NCBI GenBank assembly: GCA_964403185.1
Contig: CAYOFK010000030.1
Span: 1 to 20,574, forward strand
Direction of reading: 5' to 3'
Origin: CAYOFK01 sp964403185
Lineage (GTDB): Bacteria > Bacteroidota > Bacteroidia > Bacteroidales > VadinHA17
Length of the DNA: 20,574 bases
Under the pieces are notes generated by a model. That model saw nothing but the letters and a program-made list of their open reading frames with translations, searched no databases and was not told where the DNA came from. This document shows, in pieces, positions 1-7,924 of this stretch. Each line of letters begins with the position of its first letter. Positions within the stretch are counted from its first letter, which is position 1. A program made the position numbers and the translations under genes.

Positions 1-692
1 TCCCCGTAAAATTTGAATGGCCCAATGATGACGGCCTCTACTGTAAAAGTTATTGTCCCCTGCATCCTGAGGTACACAACGTAGTCTTTGCCCTGGTGGA
101 CGAGCTTATGGAAGTATTTGAAGCTTCAGCGTTCCATGCCGGGATGGATGAGGTTTTCTATCTGGGAGATGAACAATGTCCCCGTTGCGGTGGAATGGAT
201 AAAGCCAAACTGTTTGCCGGTGAAATATGGCGGATCCGGAACCATCTGGCCAGCAAGAATCAACGGCTCTGGATCTGGGGCGACCGGCTAATCGACGGGA
301 AAACAACAGGCATGGGCATGTGGGAAGCCAGCATGAACAATACATCACGGGCCATTGATATGATACCCAAAGACATTGTGATCTGCGACTGGCATTATGA
401 ACGGGCCGATCATACCGCCCCTTACTTTGCCATGAAAGGGCTGGATGTGATCACCTGCCCTTTCAGGAAACCTGAAGTTGCTGTGGAGCAGCTAAACAAC
501 ATCATGCGTTACCGGACCCAGTCGACGCCTGAAATGAAAACCCATTTCCTGGGAATGATGCAAACCATCTGGACCCCGGCCAGCCGGTTCCTGGAAGCGT
601 GGTACGGCAAGGCCGAAGAAAACCTGCAACGGGAAGGATCACAGGTTGCCTGTTTTAAAACTCTGTTTGAACACATCAATAAGGAAAATTGA
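1..692 (+). CDS. Glycoside hydrolase family 20 (beta-N-acetylhexosaminidase-like), 3' part
   Basis: The reading frame is open from base 3 to the stop at 690-692, so the gene enters from outside the window and only about 229 C-terminal residues are present. The stretch FHAGMDEVFYLGDEQCPRC carries the Asp-Glu pair (nt 147-152) expected of the GH20 catalytic dyad, in which Glu is the acid/base and Asp orients the substrate acetamido group. Downstream aromatic residues (LWIWGD, later CDWHY) fit the strands that line the -1 sugar pocket of the (beta/alpha)8 barrel. GH20 enzymes release terminal GlcNAc/GalNAc from glycans, and Bacteroidota often carry many of them. The signal peptide and N-terminal domain lie outside the window. 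It is convergent with the phosphatase gene and has no visible link to the nitrate genes. A GTG at nt 96 is in frame but lies inside the domain and is unlikely to be the start. The family call is good; the substrate is unknown. Confidence 0.8.
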   Translation, partial: PVKFEWPNDDGLYCKSYCPLHPEVHNVVFALVDELMEVFEASAFHAGMDEVFYLGDEQCPRCGGMDKAKLFAGEIWRIRNHLASKNQRLWIWGDRLIDGKTTGMGMWEASMNNTSRAIDMIPKDIVICDWHYERADHTAPYFAMKGLDVITCPFRKPEVAVEQLNNIMRYRTQSTPEMKTHFLGMMQTIWTPASRFLEAWYGKAEENLQREGSQVACFKTLFEHINKEN

Positions 693-713
693 TCCGGCTT
701 TCCCTAATGAGAG

Positions 714-2633
714 TTAATTTTTCACTTCCCTTTTCAGGATCAGAACGGTGAGGTCGTCGGTTTGTTCAGTGCCTGTCTCAAATTTATAAACTTCATCCAC
801 AAGCATGTGTGCAAAATCCTCAGGCCGGTTTGATTTATTATTTATAGCTTCCACCAGAGATAACAGTCTTTCATCTCCCAGAATTTCATTTTCACTATTT
901 CGTGCTTCGGTGATCCCGTCAGTGTACAACACCAGGCTCTCACCATGATCAAGGATAAAATTTCCGGATTTATAATCCTGTCCTTCAATGAGACCTAAAG
1001 GTGTTCCATGCTGCTCCGTAATTGACTGATTCTTCTGTTTTCCGGCAAGAACGGGATAATTATGACCTGCATTGCAGTAATCAACCCGCCCGGATTTTAA
1101 ATCCAATACACCACAGAAGGCGGTAACAAAAATAGCCTCAGGATTATTCAGGCACAGGTCGGCATTGACCATTTTCAGGAGCTCATTGGCAGAGCTGGTA
1201 TATTTGCTTTCCGTTCTGAAAAACGTACGGGCCATACCCATAAAGAACGATGCCGGGATGCCCTTACCCATGACATCACCAATCACGAAATACAGATATT
1301 TTTCGTCCTTGATAAAGAAGTCATAAAAATCTCCTCCTATCTGTTTGGCCGGTTTCAGAATACCGTAAATGTCAAAACCTTTATCATTGAGCTTTTCGGG
1401 CGGCCTGTCAGGAATGATGCTCTGCTGGATCCTGGCCGCCAGGCTGATCTCCGTCATGATCTTGTCCCGTTCTGATGTACTCTGGTCCAGAAGGACCACA
1501 TGCTTTTTCAGATCCTCTTTCATCTGCAGGAAGGATTGCCTCAGGTTTCCGATTTCATCGTCCTTATTATATTCAGGGATCTCCACATCAAAATCTCCTT
1601 CCCCTATTCTCATTAATTTCTGACTGAGCACATTCAATGGTGCCAGCATCCTTCTGGTCACAAAAAACACCACAAACACCAATAAGGTAAAACTGATGAA
1701 GACAACTACTAATAAAAGTGTTGATAATTGATACAGCCCGCTTAATACCTCCCCTTTTGGCACAAAAAATAAAAGTGTACCTTCCAACACATCCAGGGGG
1801 CGGTACATTAAAAACACTTTCTCACCTGTAAATATCTGGTCGGTCAATTCCACATATCCTGGTTTTCGTGAATCAATGCCTTCAAATAACATGTTAAGTT
1901 CTTCTTCAGACACCTCTGCTTCAGGATTGCGAAGGGACCTGGTACCAATAAAATCTTTTTGGTTCGGATGGGTCAGGAAGGTGCCGCTTTTTGAAATGGC
2001 AAAAGCAAATCCGGACTCATAGACTTTGAGTCCATCGACCACCCGGTCGAGCCAGGCCAGGGACACATGGGTGTTCAGAAGTCCGGCGATCTTTCCGTCT
2101 TCGATAAAAGGCATGGAGTAGGTAATGGTTTTTTGATCCTCTGAAAGAATTCCTTTATGTGGTTCTGTCCACGTTGGTTTCCCCGTCGAAAAAGGATCTG
2201 TGTACCAACCCAGGTCAAAGCTGTCATAAGGTTCTCTTAAAACCAGTGTATCTGTTAATTTGAGGTAATAAGACAATCTGAAATTTGCAGTGTCGTTTAC
2301 CTCATCTTTCATCAGCAGGGATATTCCTGTAATCCCATCCAGATTATGAAGGTAATTTCTCAGAATTATTTTTATTGTAGAATCATCTGTGCCGGTAGCG
2401 GCCAGCAAAATGGACTCGATATCCGTCGTTACGGACTGTACGGCCTGAAGCTGGTTGCGAATCTCAGTTAAAGCCTCATTGGTAATGGCATCTGATGTTA
2501 ATGCCAATTTACCAACAAGGATTTTTCGTGAAATCTGGTAGTTGATCGCTCCGAACAATAAAAACAAAACGGAAACGCCAACCAGTACAAATAATGATAA
2601 TCTGAAGGCAATACCTCTTGATTTACGTGCCAT
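714..2633 (-). CDS. Membrane sensor serine phosphatase: Cache-like + HAMP + SpoIIE/RsbU PP2C domain
   Basis: The 639-residue protein has a first membrane helix at about 10-30, an extracytoplasmic sensor of about 270 residues (Cache-like; contains GWYTDP and ITYSMPF), a second helix at about 301-325 and a HAMP linker at about 326-378. A short coiled segment with SLAARIQQSIIP follows, typical of the lead-in to RsbU phosphatases, and then a PP2C/SpoIIE domain. Metal-binding and catalytic motifs are all present: GGDFYD (433-438), GDVMGKG (452-458), CNAGHN (520-525), YTDG (570-573) and TDDLTV near 625. Known relatives dephosphorylate anti-sigma-factor antagonists in partner-switching pathways. No STAS or anti-sigma gene is present here, so the target is unknown. 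It is transcribed divergently from the solitary receiver gene, suggesting joint function. The start at 2633 gives a short basic N-terminus (MARKSRG) before the helix, as expected for a membrane anchor. Confidence 0.9.
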   Translation of the reverse strand: MARKSRGIAFRLSLFVLVGVSVLFLLFGAINYQISRKILVGKLALTSDAITNEALTEIRNQLQAVQSVTTDIESILLAATGTDDSTIKIILRNYLHNLDGITGISLLMKDEVNDTANFRLSYYLKLTDTLVLREPYDSFDLGWYTDPFSTGKPTWTEPHKGILSEDQKTITYSMPFIEDGKIAGLLNTHVSLAWLDRVVDGLKVYESGFAFAISKSGTFLTHPNQKDFIGTRSLRNPEAEVSEEELNMLFEGIDSRKPGYVELTDQIFTGEKVFLMYRPLDVLEGTLLFFVPKGEVLSGLYQLSTLLLVVVFISFTLLVFVVFFVTRRMLAPLNVLSQKLMRIGEGDFDVEIPEYNKDDEIGNLRQSFLQMKEDLKKHVVLLDQSTSERDKIMTEISLAARIQQSIIPDRPPEKLNDKGFDIYGILKPAKQIGGDFYDFFIKDEKYLYFVIGDVMGKGIPASFFMGMARTFFRTESKYTSSANELLKMVNADLCLNNPEAIFVTAFCGVLDLKSGRVDYCNAGHNYPVLAGKQKNQSITEQHGTPLGLIEGQDYKSGNFILDHGESLVLYTDGITEARNSENEILGDERLLSLVEAINNKSNRPEDFAHMLVDEVYKFETGTEQTDDLTVLILKREVKN

Positions 2634-2769
2634 GCTTTTATTTAAAATTGCAGGTTAATATAAAAGTACTATAAATTGTTCATAAATTTTTTAAGAAACT
2701 TTCCGGGAGATAAAAAAAATCTTTATTTTCATAAATGCGGAATCGAACACTGAATCTTTATTTAATCTT

Positions 2770-3195
2770 CTGATTATCATCGACTTTAACTACAGCTGGG
2801 CAGGCAAGACCATCCTCATTGTTGAGGATGACGATCCGAATTTTCTTTATTTCAAATCATTGTTGTTAAAAACCGGAGTAGATATTGTTCGTAAAAAGAA
2901 CGGACATGAAGCTTTGGAATACATCAAATCGGTGAAGCATTCTCCGCCGGAGCTCATCCTGATGGATGTGCTCATCCCTTTTGTAAACGGCATTGATGTC
3001 ACCAGGGATATCAGGAAGTTGCAGGTGAAAGTTCCCATTCTGGTTGTCACAGCCTATAATTCCAAGGAAATCAAAGAAAAATGTTACCTGGCCGGATGTA
3101 ACGACTTCCTTGTAAAACCGGTACTTCCCGAGCGCCTGCTGCGAGTCATTGCCGAATACTTCCACGAGCCGGAAAAAGTTAAGATACAGATTTAA
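2770..3195 (+). CDS. Single-domain response regulator receiver, non-standard start
   Basis: This is a stand-alone receiver domain with no output domain. The acidic pair follows strand 1 (KTILIVEDDD, nt 2806-2835), the phospho-acceptor Asp is in LILMDVLIP (Asp codon 2965-2967), the conserved Thr is in VVTAYN (3049-3051) and the Lys in FLVKPV (3115-3117). The frame is open from 2695, but no ATG, GTG or TTG occurs upstream of the acidic motif. The first such codon (TTG at 2860) would delete strand 1 and the Asp residues needed to bind Mg2+. The start given here, CTG at 2770, yields a natural-length leader (about 12 residues, ending YSWAGK) like those of other receivers of this type in Bacteroidota; ATT/ATC at 2773-2781 are alternatives. 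A frameshift or sequencing error at the 5' end is also possible. It lies divergent from the phosphatase gene and may control it or be controlled with it. The domain call is firm; the start is not. Confidence 0.75.
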   Translation: MIIIDFNYSWAGKTILIVEDDDPNFLYFKSLLLKTGVDIVRKKNGHEALEYIKSVKHSPPELILMDVLIPFVNGIDVTRDIRKLQVKVPILVVTAYNSKEIKEKCYLAGCNDFLVKPVLPERLLRVIAEYFHEPEKVKIQI

Positions 3196-3229
3196 AAAAA
3201 CAATCCTGAAATTTGGATTGTTTTTTTTT
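3194..3229. terminator. Bidirectional intrinsic terminator
   Basis: An A-run and CAATCC (to 3206) pair with GGATTG and a T-run (from 3215), with an 8-base loop TGAAATTT between them. The T9 tract follows the stem on the plus strand and the A7 tract gives a T-run on the minus strand. It sits exactly between the convergent ends of the receiver gene (stop 3195) and the last nar-block gene (stop 3233), so it can end both transcripts. Confidence 0.8.
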
Positions 3230-3232
3230 GTT

Positions 3233-4834
3233 TTATGGATTAATCTGCGCTTTTGGTCTCTGGTAAAACCACCAATTCAATATTAAACAAATCATGTAAT
3301 AGGCAGCAAATCCATACAAGGCATATTCGGGTGTGCCGTTTTTGATCTGCTGTCCGAATACTTTCGGAATAATAAAAGCACCATAAGCGGCAATGGCAGC
3401 TGTCCACCCCAGCACAGGTCCGGCCTGTTCCTTGCTGAATATATAGGGAATGCTCCTGAAAGTCGATCCGTTTCCGATTCCTGTTGTTAAAAACAGGATC
3501 ATAAAAAACCCGAAAAACGGCCACCAATATACTTCAGGTGTTTCGCTGTTTCTGGCCTGGATGACAAAATAGGCAACTGCTAAAGTGGCCAGTATCTGGG
3601 CAATGGTGCTTATTGCCGTTACTTTGGCACCACTGTTGATTTTATCTGAAAACCATCCGCCAACGGGACGGATTAATGCCCCAATAACAGGTCCTAGAAA
3701 AACCCACATCAGAAAATTCGGGGCATTGGGATTAACAAAATCCGGGTTGTTGGAATCGGTGTAAACAAAGATGTCCTGACTCAACTTGGGGAAGGCGGCT
3801 GAAAACCCTATAAATGAACCAAAAGTCATGGTATAAATAACCGTCATCACCCAGTTGTGTTTATTACTGAAAATCTCAAACTGTTTATTCAGGTTGGTTT
3901 TTATTTCTCGCGGTGTGGCATATTTCATCAGCATTACTGTAAGCACAATAACAACCGGCAGCACGATCCACATATTGACTTTCAGGCTGACTAACAGGTA
4001 CGCACCTGTCCCTGCAGCGATCAATCCAAGTGTAACCATATACAAGGTCTTGGATACTCCCTGAATAGTTGACGGCAATTTCGGGGTACCTGTGACGACA
4101 TTATTCATTCCCCAAAAAGCTGCGATAGCTGCGAAACTTAAAATCGGAACCCATACCCAGCCTGCATTTTGAAGACCAGACAAGGCTTCGCCATAGACTT
4201 TGTTCCCATCCAGCCCAATAGCGCCAAACAGGAAAAAGCCAATAACCCATGGAATGGTTTTTTGCATCACACCCACTCCAAGGTTGCCAATTCCGGCATT
4301 TAGTCCAAGTGTGGTGCCTTGCATCCGCTTAGGAAAGAAGAAACTGATGTTGCTCATGGACGAAGAAAAGTTTCCGCCCCCAAACCCCGATAATGCCGCA
4401 TAAATGGCAAAAGTCAGATAAGTGGTATTGATATCCTGCAATGCAAAACCAACACCAATTGCGGGAATCAACAACAATAATGTGGTTAAAAAAATCACGT
4501 TTCTGCCGCCTCCAAGGGAAATCAGGAATGAATTGGGTATGCGCAAAGTGGCTCCGGCCAATCCGGCAATGGCAGGAAGCGTGTAATACAAACTGTTAAT
4601 TTCTTTCAGTTTTTCAGTGACCTCAGCCGGGTTCATTTCCGGGGTGATCATCCCGAAATTGAATCCGAATTCTTTAAGCTTGGTGGCGATGATGCTCCAC
4701 ATAATCCACACTGCAAATGCCAACAGCAGGGCGGGGATTGAAATCCACAGGTTTCTTGTGGCTGTTTTCTTTCCGGTTTGGTCCCAGAATTTTTCGTCCT
4801 CAACATTCCAGACTGACAGATTTGTTTTTAACAT
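3233..4834 (-). CDS. narK: NarK-type nitrate/nitrite transporter (MFS), second of two
   Basis: This 533-residue major facilitator protein belongs to the nitrate/nitrite porter family. It has both nitrate-signature regions: LNAGIGNLGVGVMQ (about 178-191) and GIGNGSTFR with the following GWTAAIAAYGAF (about 452-486). Substrate-binding arginines matching E. coli NarK Arg89 and Arg305 are visible as R98 (ATLRIPNSF) and R389 (GALIRPVGG). The GGNFSSSMSNISFFFPK segment is very close to E. coli NarK. It probably exchanges nitrate for nitrite across the inner membrane, supplying the cytoplasmic site of NarG. An oddity is an extra segment at about 262-307 with two predicted helices between the two six-helix halves, giving about 14 membrane helices instead of 12. 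It is the last gene of the block, 119 bp after the other transporter and just before a terminator. Family assignment is firm; antiport rather than symport is inferred. Confidence 0.92.
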   Translation of the reverse strand: MLKTNLSVWNVEDEKFWDQTGKKTATRNLWISIPALLLAFAVWIMWSIIATKLKEFGFNFGMITPEMNPAEVTEKLKEINSLYYTLPAIAGLAGATLRIPNSFLISLGGGRNVIFLTTLLLLIPAIGVGFALQDINTTYLTFAIYAALSGFGGGNFSSSMSNISFFFPKRMQGTTLGLNAGIGNLGVGVMQKTIPWVIGFFLFGAIGLDGNKVYGEALSGLQNAGWVWVPILSFAAIAAFWGMNNVVTGTPKLPSTIQGVSKTLYMVTLGLIAAGTGAYLLVSLKVNMWIVLPVVIVLTVMLMKYATPREIKTNLNKQFEIFSNKHNWVMTVIYTMTFGSFIGFSAAFPKLSQDIFVYTDSNNPDFVNPNAPNFLMWVFLGPVIGALIRPVGGWFSDKINSGAKVTAISTIAQILATLAVAYFVIQARNSETPEVYWWPFFGFFMILFLTTGIGNGSTFRSIPYIFSKEQAGPVLGWTAAIAAYGAFIIPKVFGQQIKNGTPEYALYGFAAYYMICLILNWWFYQRPKAQINP

Positions 4835-4953
4835 ATCATTTTTATTAAAGAATAGTTCGGATCTGTATGACAGGTGGCCATGACCCCGTCTTTATTCGTT
4901 ATGATGAACCATCATACTTTTATCTTCCCGCCGATATCTTTTATCAGGCCTGT
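4835..4953 (-). other. Intergenic gap between the two narK genes with a small inverted repeat
   Basis: This is the longest gap within the nar block. It contains a perfect 7-bp inverted repeat with a 3-base loop at 4900-4916 (TATGATG-AAC-CATCATA). The stem is AT-rich and no strong T-run follows on the minus strand, so it is not a good terminator. It could be an operator-like site or an RNA stem between the two transporter genes. No convincing Bacteroidota promoter (TAnnTTTG) was seen. Confidence 0.3.
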
Positions 4954-6501
4954 TTATTCCTCGGCAAAGGATCCTTCCGGTTCCCTCAACATTATCCAGC
5001 AAAACAGAAAACTTGTGAGGGCCCCTGCCGATAAAATGTAAAAGAATGTTTTATCATCCACCAGCGAGTACAGCACCAGGTAAACCACTGCCCCCACATT
5101 ACCATAGGCTCCGGCCATGCCGGCGATTTGTCCGGTTTGCTCTTTTTTTATCATTGGTATAACGGCAAAGGTTGCTCCTTCGGCGCCCTGTACAAACATG
5201 GAGGTGGCAACGGTAATAATTACGGCCACTACCAGCCACCACATGCCATCAAACAGCGGGTATAAAATTCTTACGCCAGCCTCACCCTCAGGTCCGTATT
5301 TAGCAATGATGGCCATAAAGAAAAACCCCACTGCGATGCCAAACATGTACATTAACATGGTTTTTTTCCTGTTATTCATTTTATCTGATAAAAGTCCTCC
5401 AAGCGGTCTGGCAAAAAGATTTACAATAGCAAAAGAAGCTGCAATAACTCCGGCAAAGGTTGCGGTCATGATGAGGTTGCCTTCACTGTTGGTCAGATCT
5501 CTGAATATATTTTCGAAGAACATGGGAAGCATGGATACAACTGCCAGTTCCGCACCGAAATTTGCAAAATATGTACTGTTCAGCGCTGCCACATTCCCCC
5601 ATCTGTATTTTTCATTCTCAGGAACGCCTGCTTTAAGAATGGGCAGGTTTATCTGCAGTACTTTGATTACATGAGCCACATAAATTAATGCCAGAATGCC
5701 ATATATTATATGCAGAATATTAGCCGGCAATATCCGGACATCATTCACTTCTACATTTCCAATTTTCCAGGCCAGGATGCCCATGGCTCCAACCAGCGGA
5801 AATGACCAGGCCAGATATTGTATCAAATCCTTGTAGGAGGTGACTGTCATGGGTTGGGTTTTCTTGGCCTTCTTAAAATGATAGGCTTTCGTTGCCCCCT
5901 CTACTGGAATGTCGCTGACCAGAAAATAATAAGCAATACCATAGATCAACGCAACGCCTGCGTTGCTTGCAAGGGCCAGTCTCCAACCGTCTTCACCACC
6001 AAAAAAATGGATTGCGATCCAAGGCAATGTCAACGCAGCCCAGGCCGATCCAAAGTTGCCCCATCCGGCATAAAAGCCTTCAGCCCTTCCAACCATTTTT
6101 GGCGGGAACCATTGCGCAACCATCCTGATGCCAATTACAAATCCGGCACCGATTGAGCCAAGGATCAACCTCGAAATGAGCAGTTGTATAAAGGTGTTTC
6201 CAAAAGCAAATAAAAATGCCGGAATGGACATTATCATCATCAGCAAACTGAAAACAATCCGGGGCCCGTACCGGTCGATCAGTGCCCCAACAATGATCCT
6301 TGCGGGGATGGTGAGGGCTACGTTACAAATCGCCAAAACTTTAATGTGGTCTCTGGTAAGCCATTCGATGTGCTCCAACATGGTGGTTGCCAGCGGCGCC
6401 ATATTGAACCATACATAAAATGTGATGAAAAACGCCAGCCATGTATAATGCAGCGTTCTGATCCTTTCTTGTTTAAAATCAATTAATTCCGGTACTGCCA
6501 T
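4954..6501 (-). CDS. narK: NarK/NrtP-type nitrate transporter (MFS), first of two
   Basis: This 515-residue MFS nitrate/nitrite porter is more distant from E. coli NarK than its neighbour. Signature segments are YAGWGNFGS (144-152) and GAYGNVGAV (464-472), and the conserved Arg residues of the two halves appear as R68 (IPARIIVG) and R365 (NLFARPLGG). The MFS loop motif after helix 2 is seen as GALIDRYGPR. A region at about 228-285 holds two extra predicted helices between the halves, as in the second transporter. By analogy with NarK1/NarK2 pairs in Paracoccus and Thermus, one protein may be a proton-nitrate symporter used at start-up and the other a nitrate/nitrite antiporter. The roles cannot be assigned from sequence alone. 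The gene begins 48 bp after narI; a 7-bp tandem repeat fills that gap directly upstream of the ATG. Confidence 0.9.
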   Translation of the reverse strand: MAVPELIDFKQERIRTLHYTWLAFFITFYVWFNMAPLATTMLEHIEWLTRDHIKVLAICNVALTIPARIIVGALIDRYGPRIVFSLLMMIMSIPAFLFAFGNTFIQLLISRLILGSIGAGFVIGIRMVAQWFPPKMVGRAEGFYAGWGNFGSAWAALTLPWIAIHFFGGEDGWRLALASNAGVALIYGIAYYFLVSDIPVEGATKAYHFKKAKKTQPMTVTSYKDLIQYLAWSFPLVGAMGILAWKIGNVEVNDVRILPANILHIIYGILALIYVAHVIKVLQINLPILKAGVPENEKYRWGNVAALNSTYFANFGAELAVVSMLPMFFENIFRDLTNSEGNLIMTATFAGVIAASFAIVNLFARPLGGLLSDKMNNRKKTMLMYMFGIAVGFFFMAIIAKYGPEGEAGVRILYPLFDGMWWLVVAVIITVATSMFVQGAEGATFAVIPMIKKEQTGQIAGMAGAYGNVGAVVYLVLYSLVDDKTFFYILSAGALTSFLFCWIMLREPEGSFAEE

Positions 6502-6506
6502 GTGAG

Positions 6507-6548
6507 GTGATTAGTGATTGGTGATTAGTGATTAGTGGTTGGTGATTG
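6507..6548. repeat. Six-copy heptanucleotide tandem repeat (GTGATTA/GTGATTG)
   Basis: Six head-to-tail 7-bp units run GTGATTA, GTGATTG, GTGATTA, GTGATTA, GTGGTTG, GTGATTG. They fill the narI-narK gap and end about 5 bp upstream of the narK start on the minus strand (there read as TAATCAC/CAATCAC units). A heptamer repeat changes the spacing by 7 bp per unit, so slippage would change the distance between the narI stop and narK start without affecting any protein. Confidence 0.85.
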
Positions 6549-6549
6549 G

Positions 6550-7275
6550 TTAGTTGTTCCTTGACCTGACCCCATGTACCAATTTTCCGGATGTCCTGAT
6601 TTTCCTGCGGTCCCAATTCCAGATCACATACTGATAACTTCTCCACAGGTAGGAAAAAGGATATACCAGAAAATGGATGAACCGTGTAAATGGCACCATT
6701 CCGATCAGTACGAAAGCCGAGATAATGTGGATTTGAACCGACAAAGGCATTCCGGTAACGGCAGCGATATCAGGATTGAACAGGAACAAAGACTTCAGGT
6801 AGGGAGATAGAACAGAAGCAAACCATACCGATCCCCAGCGTGCAAAATAAGCCACCCACATGCCTGAAATGATTTGCGTTAACAGCATGATGTAAACAAA
6901 CACATCCATGGCAGAGGTTACAGCCCGCAGCCTTTTGTTTTTAGAACGCCTCTGGATCAGCATTACTATTCCGAACAATGCTAAAAAGGCAAACCCAAGC
7001 GCCGCCGCTTCGAGAATGACCAGGCGCAGGGGTACAGTGTTCCAAAGTACCACGGTTGCAGGAAACAAAAAAGCAACGGCATGGCCAAAAAACAGAAAGA
7101 TAACACCCCAGTGGAAAGGACGGCTTCCGTAGAAAAGCTCCCGCCCTTCAAGGAATTGCGTGGATAATGAAGAGACTTTAAACCCAAACCGGGTGTATCT
7201 GAAGATGGCCCCGGTTAAAAAAATGGCCAGTGCAGCATAAGGCAGGCCGATGAAAAAAAAGTTGTTGAACATCAT
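6550..7275 (-). CDS. narI: Respiratory nitrate reductase gamma subunit (cytochrome b), NarI
   Basis: This 241-residue membrane protein anchors NarGH and passes electrons from menaquinol through two b hemes. The four heme ligands are visible: H55 and H65 (RPFHWGVIFLFFGH) and H183 and H201 (QIHIISAFVLIG ... RFIH), matching His56/66 and His187/205 of E. coli NarI (225 residues). Five membrane helices are predicted. The start is ATG at 7275; a second ATG follows directly. It overlaps the narJ stop by one base (TAATG), the usual sign of translational coupling. The C-terminus is basic (WNWDRRKIRTSGK), fitting a cytoplasmic tail that contacts NarGH. Nothing is missing. Confidence 0.96.
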   Translation of the reverse strand: MMFNNFFFIGLPYAALAIFLTGAIFRYTRFGFKVSSLSTQFLEGRELFYGSRPFHWGVIFLFFGHAVAFLFPATVVLWNTVPLRLVILEAAALGFAFLALFGIVMLIQRRSKNKRLRAVTSAMDVFVYIMLLTQIISGMWVAYFARWGSVWFASVLSPYLKSLFLFNPDIAAVTGMPLSVQIHIISAFVLIGMVPFTRFIHFLVYPFSYLWRSYQYVIWNWDRRKIRTSGKLVHGVRSRNN

Positions 7276-7910
7276 TAAGAACTTTTACGTTTTGAACATT
7301 GGGTTTCACAAATGACAGATTTGGGAGAAGGCATTACAAATTCATTATCACCGTTAAATGCATGTTCGGGAACTGCATATCCGGCGAGTTTTTCCCCCTT
7401 GAAATCGCATTTCAGGAAAGCCAGCAATACCTTCAGTAATTCCTTGTAGAAATTGTTCGCATTCTTAAATTTCACCAGCATAAAACGGACCGCAGGTGTA
7501 ACGATAATGAAGCCCAGTTCTTCAGCAAAATCCGGCTTATTGGTTTTGGACAGGAGCGTCAGAACATTTGGTAAATGATCGCCCAGTTCTTTGCCACAAT
7601 CTATTTTGGCCTCTTCATGTTCTTTTTGAAGGTTGACCAGCAGTTGGGCTCTTTTATAATCTTCTCCAAAAAGAACATATCCGAGGTCAAGGAAGCACAC
7701 TGCCTGGACATCGAATGTTTTCAGGTAATATTCCTGTTGCACCGGGATGGACATTTTGTTGTGTTGTTCAAGTATTTGCCGCATCATTTCTGCCTTTTCA
7801 GGAAGCTCTGCCGAAATCATACGCTGGAATTTTTCTACATATTCTTTCTGATGTTCATCAGGATACCTGAACATGTCAGCCAGTGTTTTATAGTGATTTA
7901 AGCTCTTCAT
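7275..7910 (-). CDS. narJ: Nitrate reductase delta subunit, assembly chaperone NarJ
   Basis: This 211-residue soluble protein of the TorD/NarJ chaperone family binds apo-NarG and allows molybdenum cofactor and FS0 cluster insertion before the enzyme docks on NarI. The helical core contains YYLKTFDVQAVCFLDLGYVL (about 61-80), equivalent to the YVSLFDRGRSLSLLLFEH region of E. coli NarJ, followed by FGEDYKRAQLLVNLQ. A C-terminal conserved stretch near GEKLAGYAVPEHAF is also present. The ATG at 7910 is preceded by a purine-rich GGGAGAAAA about 5 bp upstream, one of the few Shine-Dalgarno-like sites in the window. It lies between narH (14-bp gap) and narI (1-bp overlap), the standard order. The C-terminus is basic and cysteine-containing (CETQCSKRKSS). 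Confidence 0.93.
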   Translation of the reverse strand: MKSLNHYKTLADMFRYPDEHQKEYVEKFQRMISAELPEKAEMMRQILEQHNKMSIPVQQEYYLKTFDVQAVCFLDLGYVLFGEDYKRAQLLVNLQKEHEEAKIDCGKELGDHLPNVLTLLSKTNKPDFAEELGFIIVTPAVRFMLVKFKNANNFYKELLKVLLAFLKCDFKGEKLAGYAVPEHAFNGDNEFVMPSPKSVICETQCSKRKSS

Positions 7911-7924
7911 GAATTTTCTCCCAT

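Noticed and set aside
683..703. Possible terminator hairpin (GGAAA ... TTTCC) between the GH20 and phosphatase genes
   Set aside because: The stem is 5 bp with an 11-base loop and no clean T-run; too weak to call.
5117..5674. 185-codon open frame on the plus strand inside the first narK gene
   Set aside because: It is antisense to a full-length, strongly conserved transporter and has no family-like sequence; it is a reading-frame shadow.
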